Shown here: in pieces, positions 35,151 through 46,284 of the stretch | How the letters are laid out: the number at the start of each line of letters is the position of its first letter | Position numbering within the stretch: position 1 is the first letter of the stretch | Assembly (NCBI GenBank): GCA_015680905.1 | Contig: CM027378.1 | Coordinates: 40,645,001-40,709,000, forward strand | DNA length: 64,000 bases | Source of the DNA: Coptis chinensis | Taxonomy: Eukaryota; Streptophyta; Magnoliopsida; Ranunculales; Ranunculaceae | Direction of reading: 5' to 3' | Made by a program: the position numbers and the translations under genes | The notes under the pieces: model-generated | Told to the model about the DNA's origin: nothing | Databases searched by the model: none | What the model saw: only the letters and a program-made list of their open reading frames with translations

Positions 35151-35874
35151 CGATAACCTATTTATTTTTTAAATAAACAGGACCTATCATTATTGAACGC
35201 AGTGTCATGCTCAAGGCATCGAGATACCATCGTATAGAGATCCCATCCGATGTTGTTTCTCTCCTACGATCGTGACCTCCACTATGGTTAAACACCACTA
35301 TGGTTAAACATGATGGCTCCCAGGATGTCCTAATCAAATTTTGGTTATACCTCTGTTTTACCAGTTCAGCTTTTTAGGGTTACCTATATTCTTCCAAATA
35401 AACTTTGGGGGCATCAGAGGTAGAATATGCATATTAGTCCATGTTATGTCGTATAACAACGGAATTGTTCAAATGCATGCATAAATAAGCACAGAACTTA
35501 AGTGAGATTAAGTGCTCAATCCGGTATATCTGATTGAAATGTGGAGTCCCGAGTGTATCCTAGAATAAGTTGTTTAATAGTTTAATATGAGCATAGACAC
35601 TAGGTTATGGACAACTTCAGAGAACTTCTCGCTTAAAGCTAGAGTTTAAGCTCAGTCCACGAGTGGATTGGAGTTCACCTCATATGAGCATTAGAGGTGT
35701 TAGTAACACTTATTCACTCAGAATTCAGACTAGTTATTGTTGGAGATCAAGATAACATGGATCTAAGCCAATCAAAGTGAAGTTCTGAGGTGCAACACAG
35801 AATTCACAGGAGATCTCCTACCAAGAGTCACACCTCAGTGGTGTCAGCTGACTCTTGACCGAAGAGGGGGCATC
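35151..35874 (+). other. untranslated 3' region of an LTR element
   Basis: No coding text. Contains a short direct repeat (CACTATGGTTAAACA at about 35280 and 35297) and ends with the purine tract GAAGAGGGGGCATC before the LTR. Confidence 0.55.
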
Positions 35875-36652
35875 TGTAGGGGTAATATTCCGTCAATGTC
35901 CTAAAGACACGTGGTGGAGTGAGATTACACCGAATGATCATTATTAGAAAGAGAATGGGGTATAAGATAATGGCTCTAGAACTGATTTGATCAGTTCTGG
36001 TCAATTCCTACGAGTTTAGGACTGTTCCTTTAGTTAGACTAGTCAGTTCCGCGAAGTAGTTCAGGAACTGGGCAGGTCAGTTCCGGAATTGGTCCAGAAC
36101 TGGATGACGACCTTGTACAACTGTATTTTAGTATTAGAAGGACTCTTGGACGTGTTTAGAATAGGTGTTCCATTTATAGCAGACTTCTAGGTCTAAAGGC
36201 TTATTATGGAAACCTAGTCCAACTATGTTTCCTTCTATGTGATAACTTCTATTCTAATGTTGATCCTATCTTGACAAGAAAATAGGAAACCCTAGTGAGA
36301 GGATGGTTTCTTGGTAGCCAAGGAAACCTTATTCTAGGGCCTTCCATAAGTCACTATATATAGGAGGCAGCAGTATGGGAATGGAGGACGGATCCCTAAT
36401 GGCCAAGATATAGAGGCTTTTTACGGAGGCCGACTTACGGTCACCTTCTTCTTCCCTCTCGAAGATGCTATTCACCCCATAAAGAACTACTGACGGACTT
36501 GATTCCCCGAAAAGAGGATAATGAGGTAGCCACTTCGTGGTTCAGTCCATATTATCAAACACTCATATTGGTTTCAGGAGATACGCTTTGAACTAGAACA
36601 CGGTGTAAAGACATCAACAGAAGATTGAGGGATACTCGGAAAATCCCCTATA
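35875..36652 (+). repeat. LTR (3') of the tandem-repeat LTR element
   Basis: Starts TGTAGGGGTAATATTCCGTC after a polypurine tract. It ends near CCCCTATA at 36652, an imperfect inverse of TGTAGGGG. The Gag text of the chromovirus resumes right after it. About 778 bp. A TATATATAGGAGGCAGCAG stretch at about 36355 could be the promoter. No partner LTR is in the window. Confidence 0.65.
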
Positions 36653-37630
36653 CTTATTACCTTCAAAAACTCCAATTCCACCCGACACGAACACCAAACA
36701 ACATACCCCTTTCAAATTTACAAATACTCAAAGTAGTTACAACAAATCAACCACAACCGTACCACCAATTAAAAGATTAACTCCTGTGCAAATGATGGCT
36801 AGAAGAGAAAAAGGTTTGTGCTATAATTGTGATGAGCAGTATAAACCCGGCCGGACACTATTGCAAAAGCCGACAACTATATATGTTGGTTGCTAGTGAT
36901 GAAATTCAAGAGGAAGAGGAAGAGGTGCAAGGTACTGAAAGTGAGGTAGAGGAGTTGATGCAACAGGTGGAAACTGATATGGAATTATCTTTAAATGCCT
37001 TAATGGGAAATGTAAGTTAGAATACCATTCGAATTCAAGGCCGCATTAAAAAAAAGTCCTATATATTACTGTTTTAATTGATACAGGGAGCACGCATAGC
37101 TTCCTAGATTCGGAAGTTGCAAGACCTGTTGGGTGAAAGGTAGAGCCTACTGCTCACATATTGGTAACAGTGGCAAATGGAGAGCAAACGATAAGTAAAG
37201 CCATGTGCACACAGTTAAAATGGGAGATGCAAGGGCACTCATTTGAAGAGGATATTAGGTTGTTGCCATTGGGGGGATGTGATATGGTGTTAGGAGGGGA
37301 CTGGCTTAAAAAATGTGGAGATGTATTAATCAATTTGAACAAGCTGTAGCTCACTTTCAAAAGAAATGGAAAGAAAGTCACCTTAGCAGGAGGTGAAGAG
37401 GAAGCAACCTTGAAAATGATGACTGGACATGCGTTGAAAAGGATTTTAAGGAAAAACACGCATGGGTTAGTGGGACATTTGCTCTCCATTACTGCTACAC
37501 CAGTAGAAGCCGAGGTTCCTTTCTCCATTAGTAGTTTGTTGGAAGAGTATGCCGATGTTTTTGTTGAACCCAAGGAGTTGCCACCAAGGAGGGTACTGGA
37601 TCACCGCATTCCGCTTAAACCCGATGCTGA
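36653..37630 (+). pseudogene. chromovirus gag C-terminus and protease
   Basis: Gag linker, then a zinc knuckle beginning GLCYNCDE, broken by a short insertion of about 4 bp before HYCKSRQLYMLV. Next is the acidic DEIQEEEEEVQGTESEVEEL and the retropepsin with Asp at 37080 (LIDTGSTHSFLDSE) and VLGGDWLKKCGDV. It ends in the RT-leading block VEPKELPPRRVLDHRIPLKP, where a CACTA element is inserted. Stops: TAG after GNVS and after NLNKL. Confidence 0.85.
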
Positions 37631-37796
37631 CACTACACCAGATCGGTTGAAAAAAGACATGTAAATGCATCGTTTTTCTTAAAAAACGACACTTTCCTGG
37701 TGTCAGATAGTGACCGGTTTTTTTTGCAGTCGTTTTTTCCTACGACACTTCACATGTGTCTTTTATAATATTTTCAATTTTTTTAAAAAAAAGGCT

Positions 37797-38320
37797 GAAT
37801 CAGAGCCGAAAAGTTCCCTAGCCCAAAATCTACTGAATCAGGCCTAACAAAGCCTACTACATATAGAGAAAGCCCAGTCCAAGTCAATTGACCCCAATTC
37901 TTCCTTAGCCCAAAATCTCTGTAGAAACCCAAATCAGAACAAAGCCTACATACAGAGAAAGCCCAATTCAATTGGATCAATTTCTATCCTTGCACAAAAT
38001 CTCTATAGAAGCCCACCAACAACCAAAAGCTTGGGTATAATTTCTCCCCAGCTGTTTCTCATTTGATGTAGAAGATTCACCCTCTGATGAACCACTTGTG
38101 CTTTCCAAGTATCTCAAGTAGTCTGCAGTTATCTTGGTGTTGATCTGAGCCATGAAGGCACATCTAGAGAGAGAAGCTTCTGATGCTCTATGATTTTGAT
38201 ATGCACGTAGGCCTGGTTCAATCTTCTTAACAGCACCCCACAATCCCACATCCCCTGTCGAACACCAAGCTTTGCAATTTCCCATGGGATGCCCATATCT
38301 TCATGATGGAAGAGTATCAC
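37797..38320 (-). other. unassigned gene-like segment in the CACTA element
   Basis: Overlapping minus frames 38285-37977 (ITADYLRYLESTSGSSEGES) and 38320-38129 (ILFHHEDMGIPWEIAKLG). The text uses ordinary residues and is not low-complexity, suggesting a captured exon, but I recognise no family. Direction agrees with the other captured exons. The segment 37797-37990 contains an imperfect direct repeat (GCCCARTYCAAKTSRAT-like). Confidence 0.35.
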
Positions 38321-38886
38321 CTCACATGCAGTCAGCTAGCCATCACCTCTATTTGATTCCACTGATACATGTAGAAGATGACAGATCAGTTGTTGTTAAG
38401 AAAAAGAGAGAAACAAAGAGGAATATAAAATTTAATGAAAAAAAAGGGAATATAAACTGTTTGTTATCTTTTTGAATGAGATTTTGTCTTTAAGGATGTA
38501 ATTGCCCAAAGGTAAGGGAGAAGGGGTAATAAATTTATTTGGTGTTCATTAGGACCGGCATGGTATACGACAAATTATAGCAGCAGGCAAAATAATAAAG
38601 AGTTGTGCAGACTGAAGACCACAAAAATTAAATAATTATTTAGGTAACATATATACACACTGATGTGTTGTACTAAAAAAGTGCTACAAAACACTGCTGA
38701 GATCAACTGAGATTTTCGTTCAGACTACGCAAAGAAAACAACAAAATTTGACAAGTGGCTACCAATTCTTTGGTGATATTCATAAACACACAAAAATTTG
38801 ATTAAGCTTTTACCAAAAAAAAATTTGTGGAAAAACAGGTGAGATTAACATTGTTTGAAATATATGAATACACCTATAAAACACAC

Positions 38887-39741
38887 CTGAAAATCGTGTG
38901 ATGAACAGGCCCCATCACCAAAGGATTTCTTAAAGCATCTGATACAGACTGTATATTGACCCCATCAGGAATAAATCCAAGAGAAAGAAAGTCCTTTGCT
39001 AAGCCGAGAGAGTCACAGTTAACATAATGCACAAGCTGAAAGACATTAGATCACCATTGTTAAAAAATGGAGTAAAATAGAATATCATGCGTTAGAACAG
39101 AATTAAAGGAGGAAAATAAATTATTCAACTAGTCCAAACAATTGAGATATATCATTCCTATTTGTCAATGATGCCAGCACTTTCAACTTTCTACAGACAA
39201 GAAGACAAGACAAATTCACAGAGGGATTTTCATACGGAAATCTACAGATGAGGGCAATAACAAACTATGAAAAGGAAAAACAAACCAAATGGAAATCAAC
39301 TGATTTGTGAGCTGAAAGATTTGATATGAAAAGATAGTGCTTAGACCCACAGAGGAAGCATTGTGCATAATTAATGTAGACATTATGTCTTCCAGCCATA
39401 AAAGATATTCTCTAACCTTTGAACACCTGGCCTAAGGATGCAGCTGCTACGGGTTCAGGGCTGATATCAGCAAATATTTGTGAAACCGGAACACCCAATT
39501 GAGACTCAATAGACTTGATAGCGGGTAGGAAATGGACGTATTTGATCCTAGAATGGACAATTTAGTTCCAATTGCAAGCAAAGGGAAAACCATCCAACAG
39601 AAGAAACTGCATAATCTATTGCATATTTAAAACGTCTAAAGTAGCAAATAGGACAACATGACTATATACCTTTAACTTGGCAAGTTCATGGCAGTAAACA
39701 GCTGGTAATATATCCGGTCGAGTACTCAAAGCCTGCCCAAG
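38887..39741 (-). pseudogene. captured ABC1/UbiB-family kinase exons
   Basis: Three exons with GT/AG edges: 39741-39670 (LGQALSTRPDILPAVYCHEL), 39548-39417 (IESQLGVPVSQIFADI, then SPEPVAAASLGQV) and 39035-38887 (LAKDFLSLGFIPDGVNIQSV). The AAAS and LGQV residues are the alanine-rich nucleotide loop typical of ABC1K proteins, atypical kinases of plastids and mitochondria linked to quinone metabolism. The middle exon lost bases between PFPTR and the following Ile, and the last shifts frame after DALR. Kinase regions between the second and third exons are absent, so it is a partial capture rather than a gene. Confidence 0.8.
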
Positions 39742-39921
39742 CTATCAAACCAAAGAAAGTATATATTACTGAGACGAATCGAAGAATAACCAAAATATTC
39801 AACAAATTAAACACAAGTAGGCATAACGTTCATAGTTGAAGACCCAGAAAGCGAAACAAAAATACTACACCAAAAAGAGTAAAATTGTTTTAAAAGACCA
39901 AATAGTGTACTTGTCATTCCC

Positions 39922-39928
<7 letters not shown>

Positions 39929-39970
<42 letters not shown>
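39929..39970. repeat. (TA)21 microsatellite
   Basis: Uninterrupted TA dinucleotides of about 42 bp inside the CACTA element, between the captured kinase and amidase exons. Confidence 0.95.
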
Positions 39971-39971
<1 letters not shown>

Positions 39972-40453
39972 CTAAAACCTTTTAAATGGGTAGTAGCAAC
40001 ATTCAGTGAAGACCGAGGTAATTCAATTGTAAGTCAGGGAAGAGCCCTCTTTGACAACCTTTCCTCCTTTCCCTGGATCCCTACTGTCTAGCATACTTGT
40101 TGTGCTTATCCACAGGATAAGGAAACATTATAATTGTACATATGTACCCAATTAATAAGTTTTAAGTACTCTTTCTTTTACTCATTTTCCCAAAAATGAA
40201 TGCTGATAAAAATTACACAAAAAAGCACGGGTGTGGCGGCGACATGCCGACCTGTGCTTAAGTTTGTTTGCAAGGGGCGAACCTGGCTTAAAACATAATA
40301 TGCAGCAAATTATTGTTTGGAACATTTTCGAATATTGAGAGAAGAAAATATGCAAGCATTAAGATTTACCAATAAAAATTTAATAGGAATAAACAGGACT
40401 AACAAACAATATAACACAAGGAGTTTCCAGAAAATAAGAGGTTAAGAACTTAC

Positions 40454-40985
40454 TGGGTTCAAAATGAATTTGTGAGGGAGAGGAACCTAATATTGCTGCG
40501 TACCTGAACAACCCATCAGTGATATCAGATTGATAATTCTGAGAGAGATTAATGAATAAATATTCATAATGAGAGTTTTCTATTGAATGAAGTATAAAAA
40601 AAAATCACATTCGACCAATCCCTTGACGTCCACGTTGAACAACACAAAATAAGTGATCACACTGAGGAGTAACACGATTCAATGTAAAAGAATATCATAC
40701 ACAAAAAAGAAGCTTACACTAGCATGCATGACATCCTCAACTGTCGCTGCGATTGTTCCAATTATTTCTACGGTCCCACTGTGACATATTGACCTGCCAA
40801 ATAGAAGTTCAAAAATCAAAAAGTTTGTGACAAGTCTTAACATGTCTTCTATGATTTGAACTAACTTCCATCTGTTCCTATTGCGGCCGAACATAATCCA
40901 GAAGCTATAAGTGCTGCTGGGCCTGAGGAGGATCCACCAGTATAACGTTCCAGAGCATGTGGATTTCTTGTTGTTCTGTTATACA
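40454..40985 (-). pseudogene. captured fatty acid amide hydrolase-like amidase exons
   Basis: Exons on the minus strand: about 40985-40869 (TTRNPHALERYTGG, SSSGPAALIASG, LCSAAIGTDG), 40793-40718 (SICHSGTVEIIGTIAATVED) and about 40503-40454 (YAAILGSSPSQIHFEP). GGSSSG..A is the amidase-signature glycine/serine motif containing the cis-Ser of the Ser-cisSer-Lys triad. The family hydrolyses N-acylethanolamines in membranes. The exon with GGGSVRIP (nucleophile Ser) is absent between the first two, and the start of the first is degraded. No catalytic protein is possible. Confidence 0.82.
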
Positions 40986-41574
40986 GTTAGGTTTAATAAA
41001 TGTTAGCACCAGAAGAAATATTGGACATATTACATTAGTGGCTAGACCTACAGTTGAAAACACCAATACTATGTGCAAAAAAAAAGTAAATAAACAGAGA
41101 CAGTCTGAATCTACCATGACTATGTGGCTGCACTACCGTCAAACCAATATTGACCCATTTGCTACCAATTACCTCCAGATGAACATATAGAACAACCATG
41201 CAACTTGACAGCTCCAGCAAAATGAGCATTCAATGTTATAATTGTCCAATCAAACGTGTCTTTCATCATACCTTGATGCCATCACTATCTGCTTTCTCTT
41301 GTGAATATTCGATAATCGATATTCTACTGTGAGCTTCAACTTAGTATGTGTATTAATTCTTCTAGGTCTTATATAAAAACTTGAAAATTTTATTTCATTG
41401 AGTTCCATTCAATCACAAAATTTGATTTGCAATTCAGAAAAAAAAAAGGTTATAATTAGGAGATATTATGGGATTCTTCGTTCTAAATAATATTTTAACT
41501 ACCATTACTTGAACAAATAGGTGAATTGACGAAATTGATTGAAAGAAAACAACCATGGAAAGAAGAACACTTAC

Positions 41575-41720
41575 CATAAGGTAGCAATCGAAGCTCTTCA
41601 ACGCAGTTCAGAGAGAGAGATTGGGAGTTTGGGAGAGAAGATGAAGAATTGAGTAGAAGGAAAATAAGCGAAACAAAACCCTAGGGTTTTCGCCATTTAA
41701 ATCTCAGAGAAACTTAGAAA
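41575..41720 (-). other. 5'UTR-like leader with splice donor in the CACTA element
   Basis: On the minus strand a CT-rich run (CTTCTCTCCCAAACTCCCAA, TCTCTCTCTCTGAA) leads to ACCTTATG followed at once by GTAAGTG at 41574. This is the look of a plant 5' leader exon with a donor site, upstream of and co-oriented with the amidase and kinase exons. It may be a captured promoter-proximal exon; transcription is inferred, not shown. Confidence 0.4.
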
Positions 41721-41912
41721 ATGAAAATGAGGAGGAAGAAGCCGAATTTCCTATTTTTCACTACTTTTGAGTAAATTCCAAACATATTAGATGTAAGTAT
41801 CGACGGTTTTAGACAGGACACGACGCTTATTTGTGTTGGAGCCGCTCGATAGATGACAAGTGTCTTTTGGGTTAAAAAGATTTTGTCGTATTTTAACAGT
41901 TCTGGTGTAGTG

Positions 41913-43356
41913 TGAAGCCACTAACCAGCGACCTTACAGGTATCCATATGTCCAGAAATCTGTCATTAAGAAATTAGTTAAAGAGATGTTAGCAGCTGGC
42001 CTAATCCAAACCATCCACAGTCCTTTTGCTTCACTAGTTTTTCTAGTTAAAAGGAAGGATGGAACTTGGAGGTTTTGTGTGGATTATCGGAAGCTAAATG
42101 ACCTTACAATCAAGGACAAATTTCTGATGCCAGTAATCAATGAGTTGCTTGATGAATTAAATGGAGCTAAAGTCTTTTCCAAAATAGATCTCAGATCGGG
42201 ATACCACCAAATCAGAGTACATGAAGCTGACATTTATAAGATGGCATTAAGGACGCATCATGGACATTGTGAATTCAAGGTGATGCCTTTTGGTCTCACT
42301 AATGTACCATCAACATTTCAGGCTCTCATGAATGAAGTATTTCAACCATATCTTAGGAAGTACATATTGGTATTCTGTGATGATATATTAATTTACAGTC
42401 CCAGCATAGAAGCGCATGTTGTTCATTTGCGAAAAACTTTGGATGTACTCAGACAACATGAATTGTTTGCTAAATTTTCAAAGTGCAGTTTCGCCCAGCA
42501 ACAAATCGAATACTTGGGTCATTTGATCACATCTGAAGGGTTAATAGTAGACACCTCAAAGATCGACATCATGATAAATTGGCCTAAACCTGCTACTCTA
42601 AAGGGATTGAGAGGGTTCTTGGGACTCACTGGATACTGTGGAAGATTTGTCAAAGACTACGGTAACATCAGCAAGCCCCTCACCGAGATGTTAAAGAAGA
42701 ATAACTTCAAATGGAACCCGATCGCAGAAAAACCTTTTGAACAACTTAAGACCGCAATGACTACTACACCAGTTTTAACACTACCTGATTTTACACACCA
42801 CTTCGTACTTGAAACAGATGCTTGTGTTAAAGGTGTTGGAGCTATGCTAATGCAAGGCGGAAGACCTATTGCCTTTTTCAGCAAGGCCTTAGGGCCCAAG
42901 GCATTAGGGTTCTCGACTTATGAAAAAGAGTTGCTCGCAATTGTCATGGCGGTTAGCAAGTGGAGATCATATCTTTCTGGGCATCATTTTGTTATACATA
43001 CAGATCAACAAAGCATAAAATATTTCATGGAGCAACGACTGACTACCTTACTGCAACAACAGTGGCTCACTATATTATTTGGTTTTGATTATGAGATCAG
43101 ATATAAACAAGGGAAAGAAAATAGAGTGGCTGATGCATTATCGAGAGTTTTGGAGGAACATGCCAGTTGTCAAGTCATTTCATTAGTTGAAGCACAATGG
43201 GTGAAAGAAGTAGTGTCGAGGTACGATCAAGATCAAATGGTCCAGCAACTCATCACCCAGCTATTGTTAGTACCTAATGACGTCCAACATTATTCGTACA
43301 AGTCTGGAAGTGTACGGAACAAAAATAGATTCTACATTGGGCGCAATAATGACTAG
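41913..43356 (+). CDS. chromovirus reverse transcriptase-RNase H (long open frame, dead element)
   Basis: A 456-codon frame from ATG 41986 to TAG 43354-43356, with RT text already from 41913. Blocks: VKRKDGTWRFCVDYRKLNDL, KIDLRSGYHQIRV, VMPFGLTNVPSTFQ, catalytic FCDDILIYS at about 42375, the QIEYLGHLIT thumb block, then RNase H with LETDACVKGVGAMLMQ, STYEKELLAIVMAV and HTDQQSIKYF, and the linker NRVADALSR. The catalytic YxDD reads FCDD. Both active-site Asp residues are present. The enzyme would copy element RNA to DNA, but flanking gag and integrase are broken. Confidence 0.93.
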
Positions 43357-43471
43357 CGACAGAAACTGTTGGCTACCATCCATTCCTCATCAGTTGGGGG
43401 ACATTCAGGCATCCAAGGTAGTAATCAAAGGGCTAAATCCTATTTCTATTGGCCTGGCATGAATAAAGACA
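43357..43471 (+). pseudogene. chromovirus integrase zinc-binding region, first half
   Basis: Text around 43370-43465 gives the HHCC histidines in broken frames (HSSSVGGHSGIQG, then SYFYWPGMN). The hAT insertion cuts between these histidines and the CDIC cysteines at 47050. Confidence 0.75.
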
Positions 43472-43659
43472 CAGGGGCGGCTCAAGGCTATTTGGGGCCC
43501 TAAGCAAAGTTCGAATAGGGGGCCTTCTACAATTAATACCAATAAAAATTGTTTATAACTTATTGCTTTATTTATGTTATTTCATCATATGAGTGCAAAC
43601 CCTCATCCTTTATCCGGGCTTGGGACCGGCAATGTATTATCAACTTTGGCGGATTTAAA

Positions 43660-43661
<2 letters not shown>

Positions 43662-43693
<32 letters not shown>
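43662..43693. repeat. poly-T tract of 32 bases
   Basis: Uninterrupted T run just inside the left end of the hAT element, downstream of the transposase stop. It could be an A-rich tail feature on the minus strand or a slippage expansion. Confidence 0.95.
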
Positions 43694-43696
<3 letters not shown>

Positions 43697-43737
43697 CAAA
43701 GAAATTTTTACATGTCACAAACTTCAATTAAATTTCA

Positions 43738-46284
43738 TTTTTCTTACTTTTTGAGTTGCAAAATCACTAATTAAATCTTTGTATTTAAGTTCTTCTAAAA
43801 AATCTCTTTCTATAGATAATGTAGCTAATCCACTCAATCTTTCTTGTGACATGGTTGATCTTAAGTAAGATTTAATTAACTTTAGTTTTGAAAAACTCCT
43901 TTCTGTTGAAGCAACGGTTACAGGTACTGTCAACAATATTCTATAAGCTATATAAGCATTTGGAAAAGATTGTATTCTTTTTAGATAGTTCAATATTTTA
44001 ATTGCAGATTCATTTTTGGTATCTAAAATTTCTCTTAGTAGTCTTAATTCTAAAAACAAATCTGTACCATCAATATCACAACTCTCTCCATGTTTCAGAA
44101 AACTTTCAAGATTAAGACAATATTCTTTTAACCTATCATCATCTATTGATTTCAATTTTTCACGTCAAATAAAAATCCTAACGTTTCTTCAAAACTTTTT
44201 AACTGCTCAAATCTATTATTAAAAGATGATATCGCTTGATCAATTATATATAAGAAAAAATTAGTTCTAAATGACTCTTCAGGTGTTTGAGTTACTTCAT
44301 TGTCAACATTCTCATCAAATTGTCTCTTTCTCCGAATTACATGTTTTTCACGAAATACCGGTTCTATATCCATTTGACGTGCAATATCCATGGATGCTAT
44401 TTTAGCTTTTTCAAATCCTTCTTCTCTGTACTTTTTAAAAAATGTGATTAGACCTTTTATTTGATTTATAGCCATGTCAATGGGCATATCTTTAGATTGT
44501 AAATCCTTACTAACCAAATTCACAGTAGCTAATATATCATACCAAATAACCATTCCAAACAAAACTCATAATTTTCTAAATCATGCAATGCTAGACTTTC
44601 GGCTTCACTCTTTGTTTTTGGATCCTCGCTAATTTTTGCTAGCTCAAGTAGAGCATCCCTAATTTCTGGCGCTTGAGTAATCAATGCTTTAACACTCTCA
44701 ACTCGACTTTCCCAACGTGTTGGTGACAAAGTCTTCACCGTATATTTAGTTAAATACTTACATAAAATATCCCATCGTTTTGTAGAGGAAGAAAACAAAC
44801 AATAAATACGTTGCAAAATTCCAAAAAATGATATTGCCTTTGAACAAGAATTCGCCATATCACATAATACTAAGTTAAGACTATGACATCCACATGGAGA
44901 GTAAAATGCTCTAGGATTTATATCTAACAATCTTTTTTGGACGCCTTGATTTTTACCTTTCATATTTGATCCATTCTCATACCCTTGACCTCTTATGTCG
45001 TTAAAATCTAATTTATATTCTTCTAAAATACATAATAGCTCATTAAAAAGTCCTTTACCCGACGTGTCTTCTACTATTATAAAGTCTAGAAAATACTCTT
45101 CGATTCTTATGAGACTTGAGGAAACATCTACACAACGTAATATGACAGTCATTTGTTCTTGGTGACTAATATCAGGAGTGCAATCAAGTATAACATAATA
45201 ATATTTTGCTTCCTTAATTTTTAGAATAATTTTATTTTTTATTTCAGATGCCAACAATTGTATCAATTCATTTTGTATATTGGGACTAAGATAATGAACC
45301 TTTAATTTATCATGTTTGATACGCCGGAGATGTTCTTGCATAATTGGGTCAAACTCTGCAATCATTTCAATTAAGCTCAAAAACATACCATTATTAGCTT
45401 CATAAATTTTCTCATTCTTTCCACGAAATGCCATATTGTTTTTAGAAATTGTCTTAACAACAACAATAATTCTTAGTAGTACATTACTCCAATGTTCTTT
45501 TTCCCTATCAATTTGCTCTTGGATATGCTTATCAATTGTTGTTTTGCTATTTAATCTTTAAACTCATCCCAAAGTGTCAAATTATCAATGTGACCAGTAG
45601 AAAGTTCATGTTTTTAAGTTTGGTACCAATATTTTGCCAATCATCAGTCCCTTCACCGTTTAATTGAAATTGGGTGCAATTTGAGTTAAATAACTTGCAA
45701 ATGTAAAACAAAAGACCTTATTGCAATATTTTGAATATACTAACCAATTTCTATCAAACTTCTCTCCATTTGGTGCTACTTGGGTATAAAATTTAGCTGA
45801 AAATTTTCTTTTTTGTCTTCATATCAATAGGAAATTCTACGTCACTAACTCTAATTGGACCCTTCTTAACTAACAAATCTCTTAGTTTTGTATCAATTTT
45901 ACCCCATTGTCCGAGGTCATAAATATCTTGAACTAAAGAGTTGGATTGTTCATTGAGGTTCTCATCAATACTAACAAGCAAATCTTCTGTTGAGTTATCA
46001 TTTCTTTCATTTGTTTGATTTTCTTCAATGTTATCTTGAACAGAAACACTAGGAGCAAAATTTACATTAGGATCAGTATCAATGTGTTCTATATTTTTAT
46101 TATTATCCACTTCTATTGGTTGGTCAGGTTGTTCATTTACTAAATTATCACTTGAACTAACCGATTCACTTTGTTTATAGTTTTTTATAAATTTAAAAAT
46201 AGCTCCTCTTTGAGATTCAATCGCCTCATCTACTTTTCTCTTTTCTTGACGTTTTTTATTACCGGATTTATACTTTCGGTTCAT
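43738..46284 (-). pseudogene. hAT transposase, ZMYM1-like with C-terminal dimerisation domain, frameshifted
   Basis: Start taken at ATG 46284 (MNRKYKSGNKKRQEKRKVDE), before the family's typical DLGQWGKIDTKLRDLLVKKG block at about 45890. The TTF-type zinc finger region (45790-45550; PNGEKFDRNWLVYSKYCN) is broken and loses part of its Cys set. Then 45434-44529 is the DUF4371/RNase H-like core (YYYVILDCTPDISHQEQMTV, FNDIRGQGYENGSNMKGK, SPCGCHSLNLVLCD), 44562-44152 the insertion region, and 44155-43738 the hATC dimerisation block (VASTERSFSKLKLIKSYLRS). At least three frame breaks make it inactive. It would cut and paste the element by its own ends. Confidence 0.9.

Larger units (their letters stand above)
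15787..36652. mobile_element. composite insertion in chromovirus gag: LTR-element remnant with tandem repeats, plastid DNA and an Athila element
   Basis: The left part (15786 to about 16275) is a 54-bp array with related degenerate text. The right part (34831-36652) has related text, two units of an approximately 265-bp repeat, a PPT and a 3' LTR. This suggests one LTR retrotransposon with tandem-repeat untranslated regions, as described for TAT-type elements, whose coding region was lost. Plastid DNA and an Athila element lie inside. No 5' LTR or target duplication was found on the left, so the left junction is a deletion or rearrangement. Confidence 0.55.
37631..41912. mobile_element. non-autonomous CACTA transposon carrying host gene fragments (Pack-CACTA)
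   Basis: Terminal inverted repeats CACTACACCAGA at 37631-37642 and 41901-41912. Perfect 3-bp target duplication TGA at 37628-37630 and 41913-41915. Subterminal GACAC/GTGTC words near both ends (37680-37770 and 41795-41890). 4282 bp with no recognisable En/Spm transposase. The interior contains minus-strand exons of two unrelated plant genes plus other gene-like text. It splits the chromovirus protease-RT junction; chromovirus text continues in frame across it once one copy of the duplication is discounted. Confidence 0.93.

Noticed and set aside
42657..42899. Minus-strand frame in the RT region
   Set aside because: Shadow of the chromovirus RT-RNase H on the plus strand.
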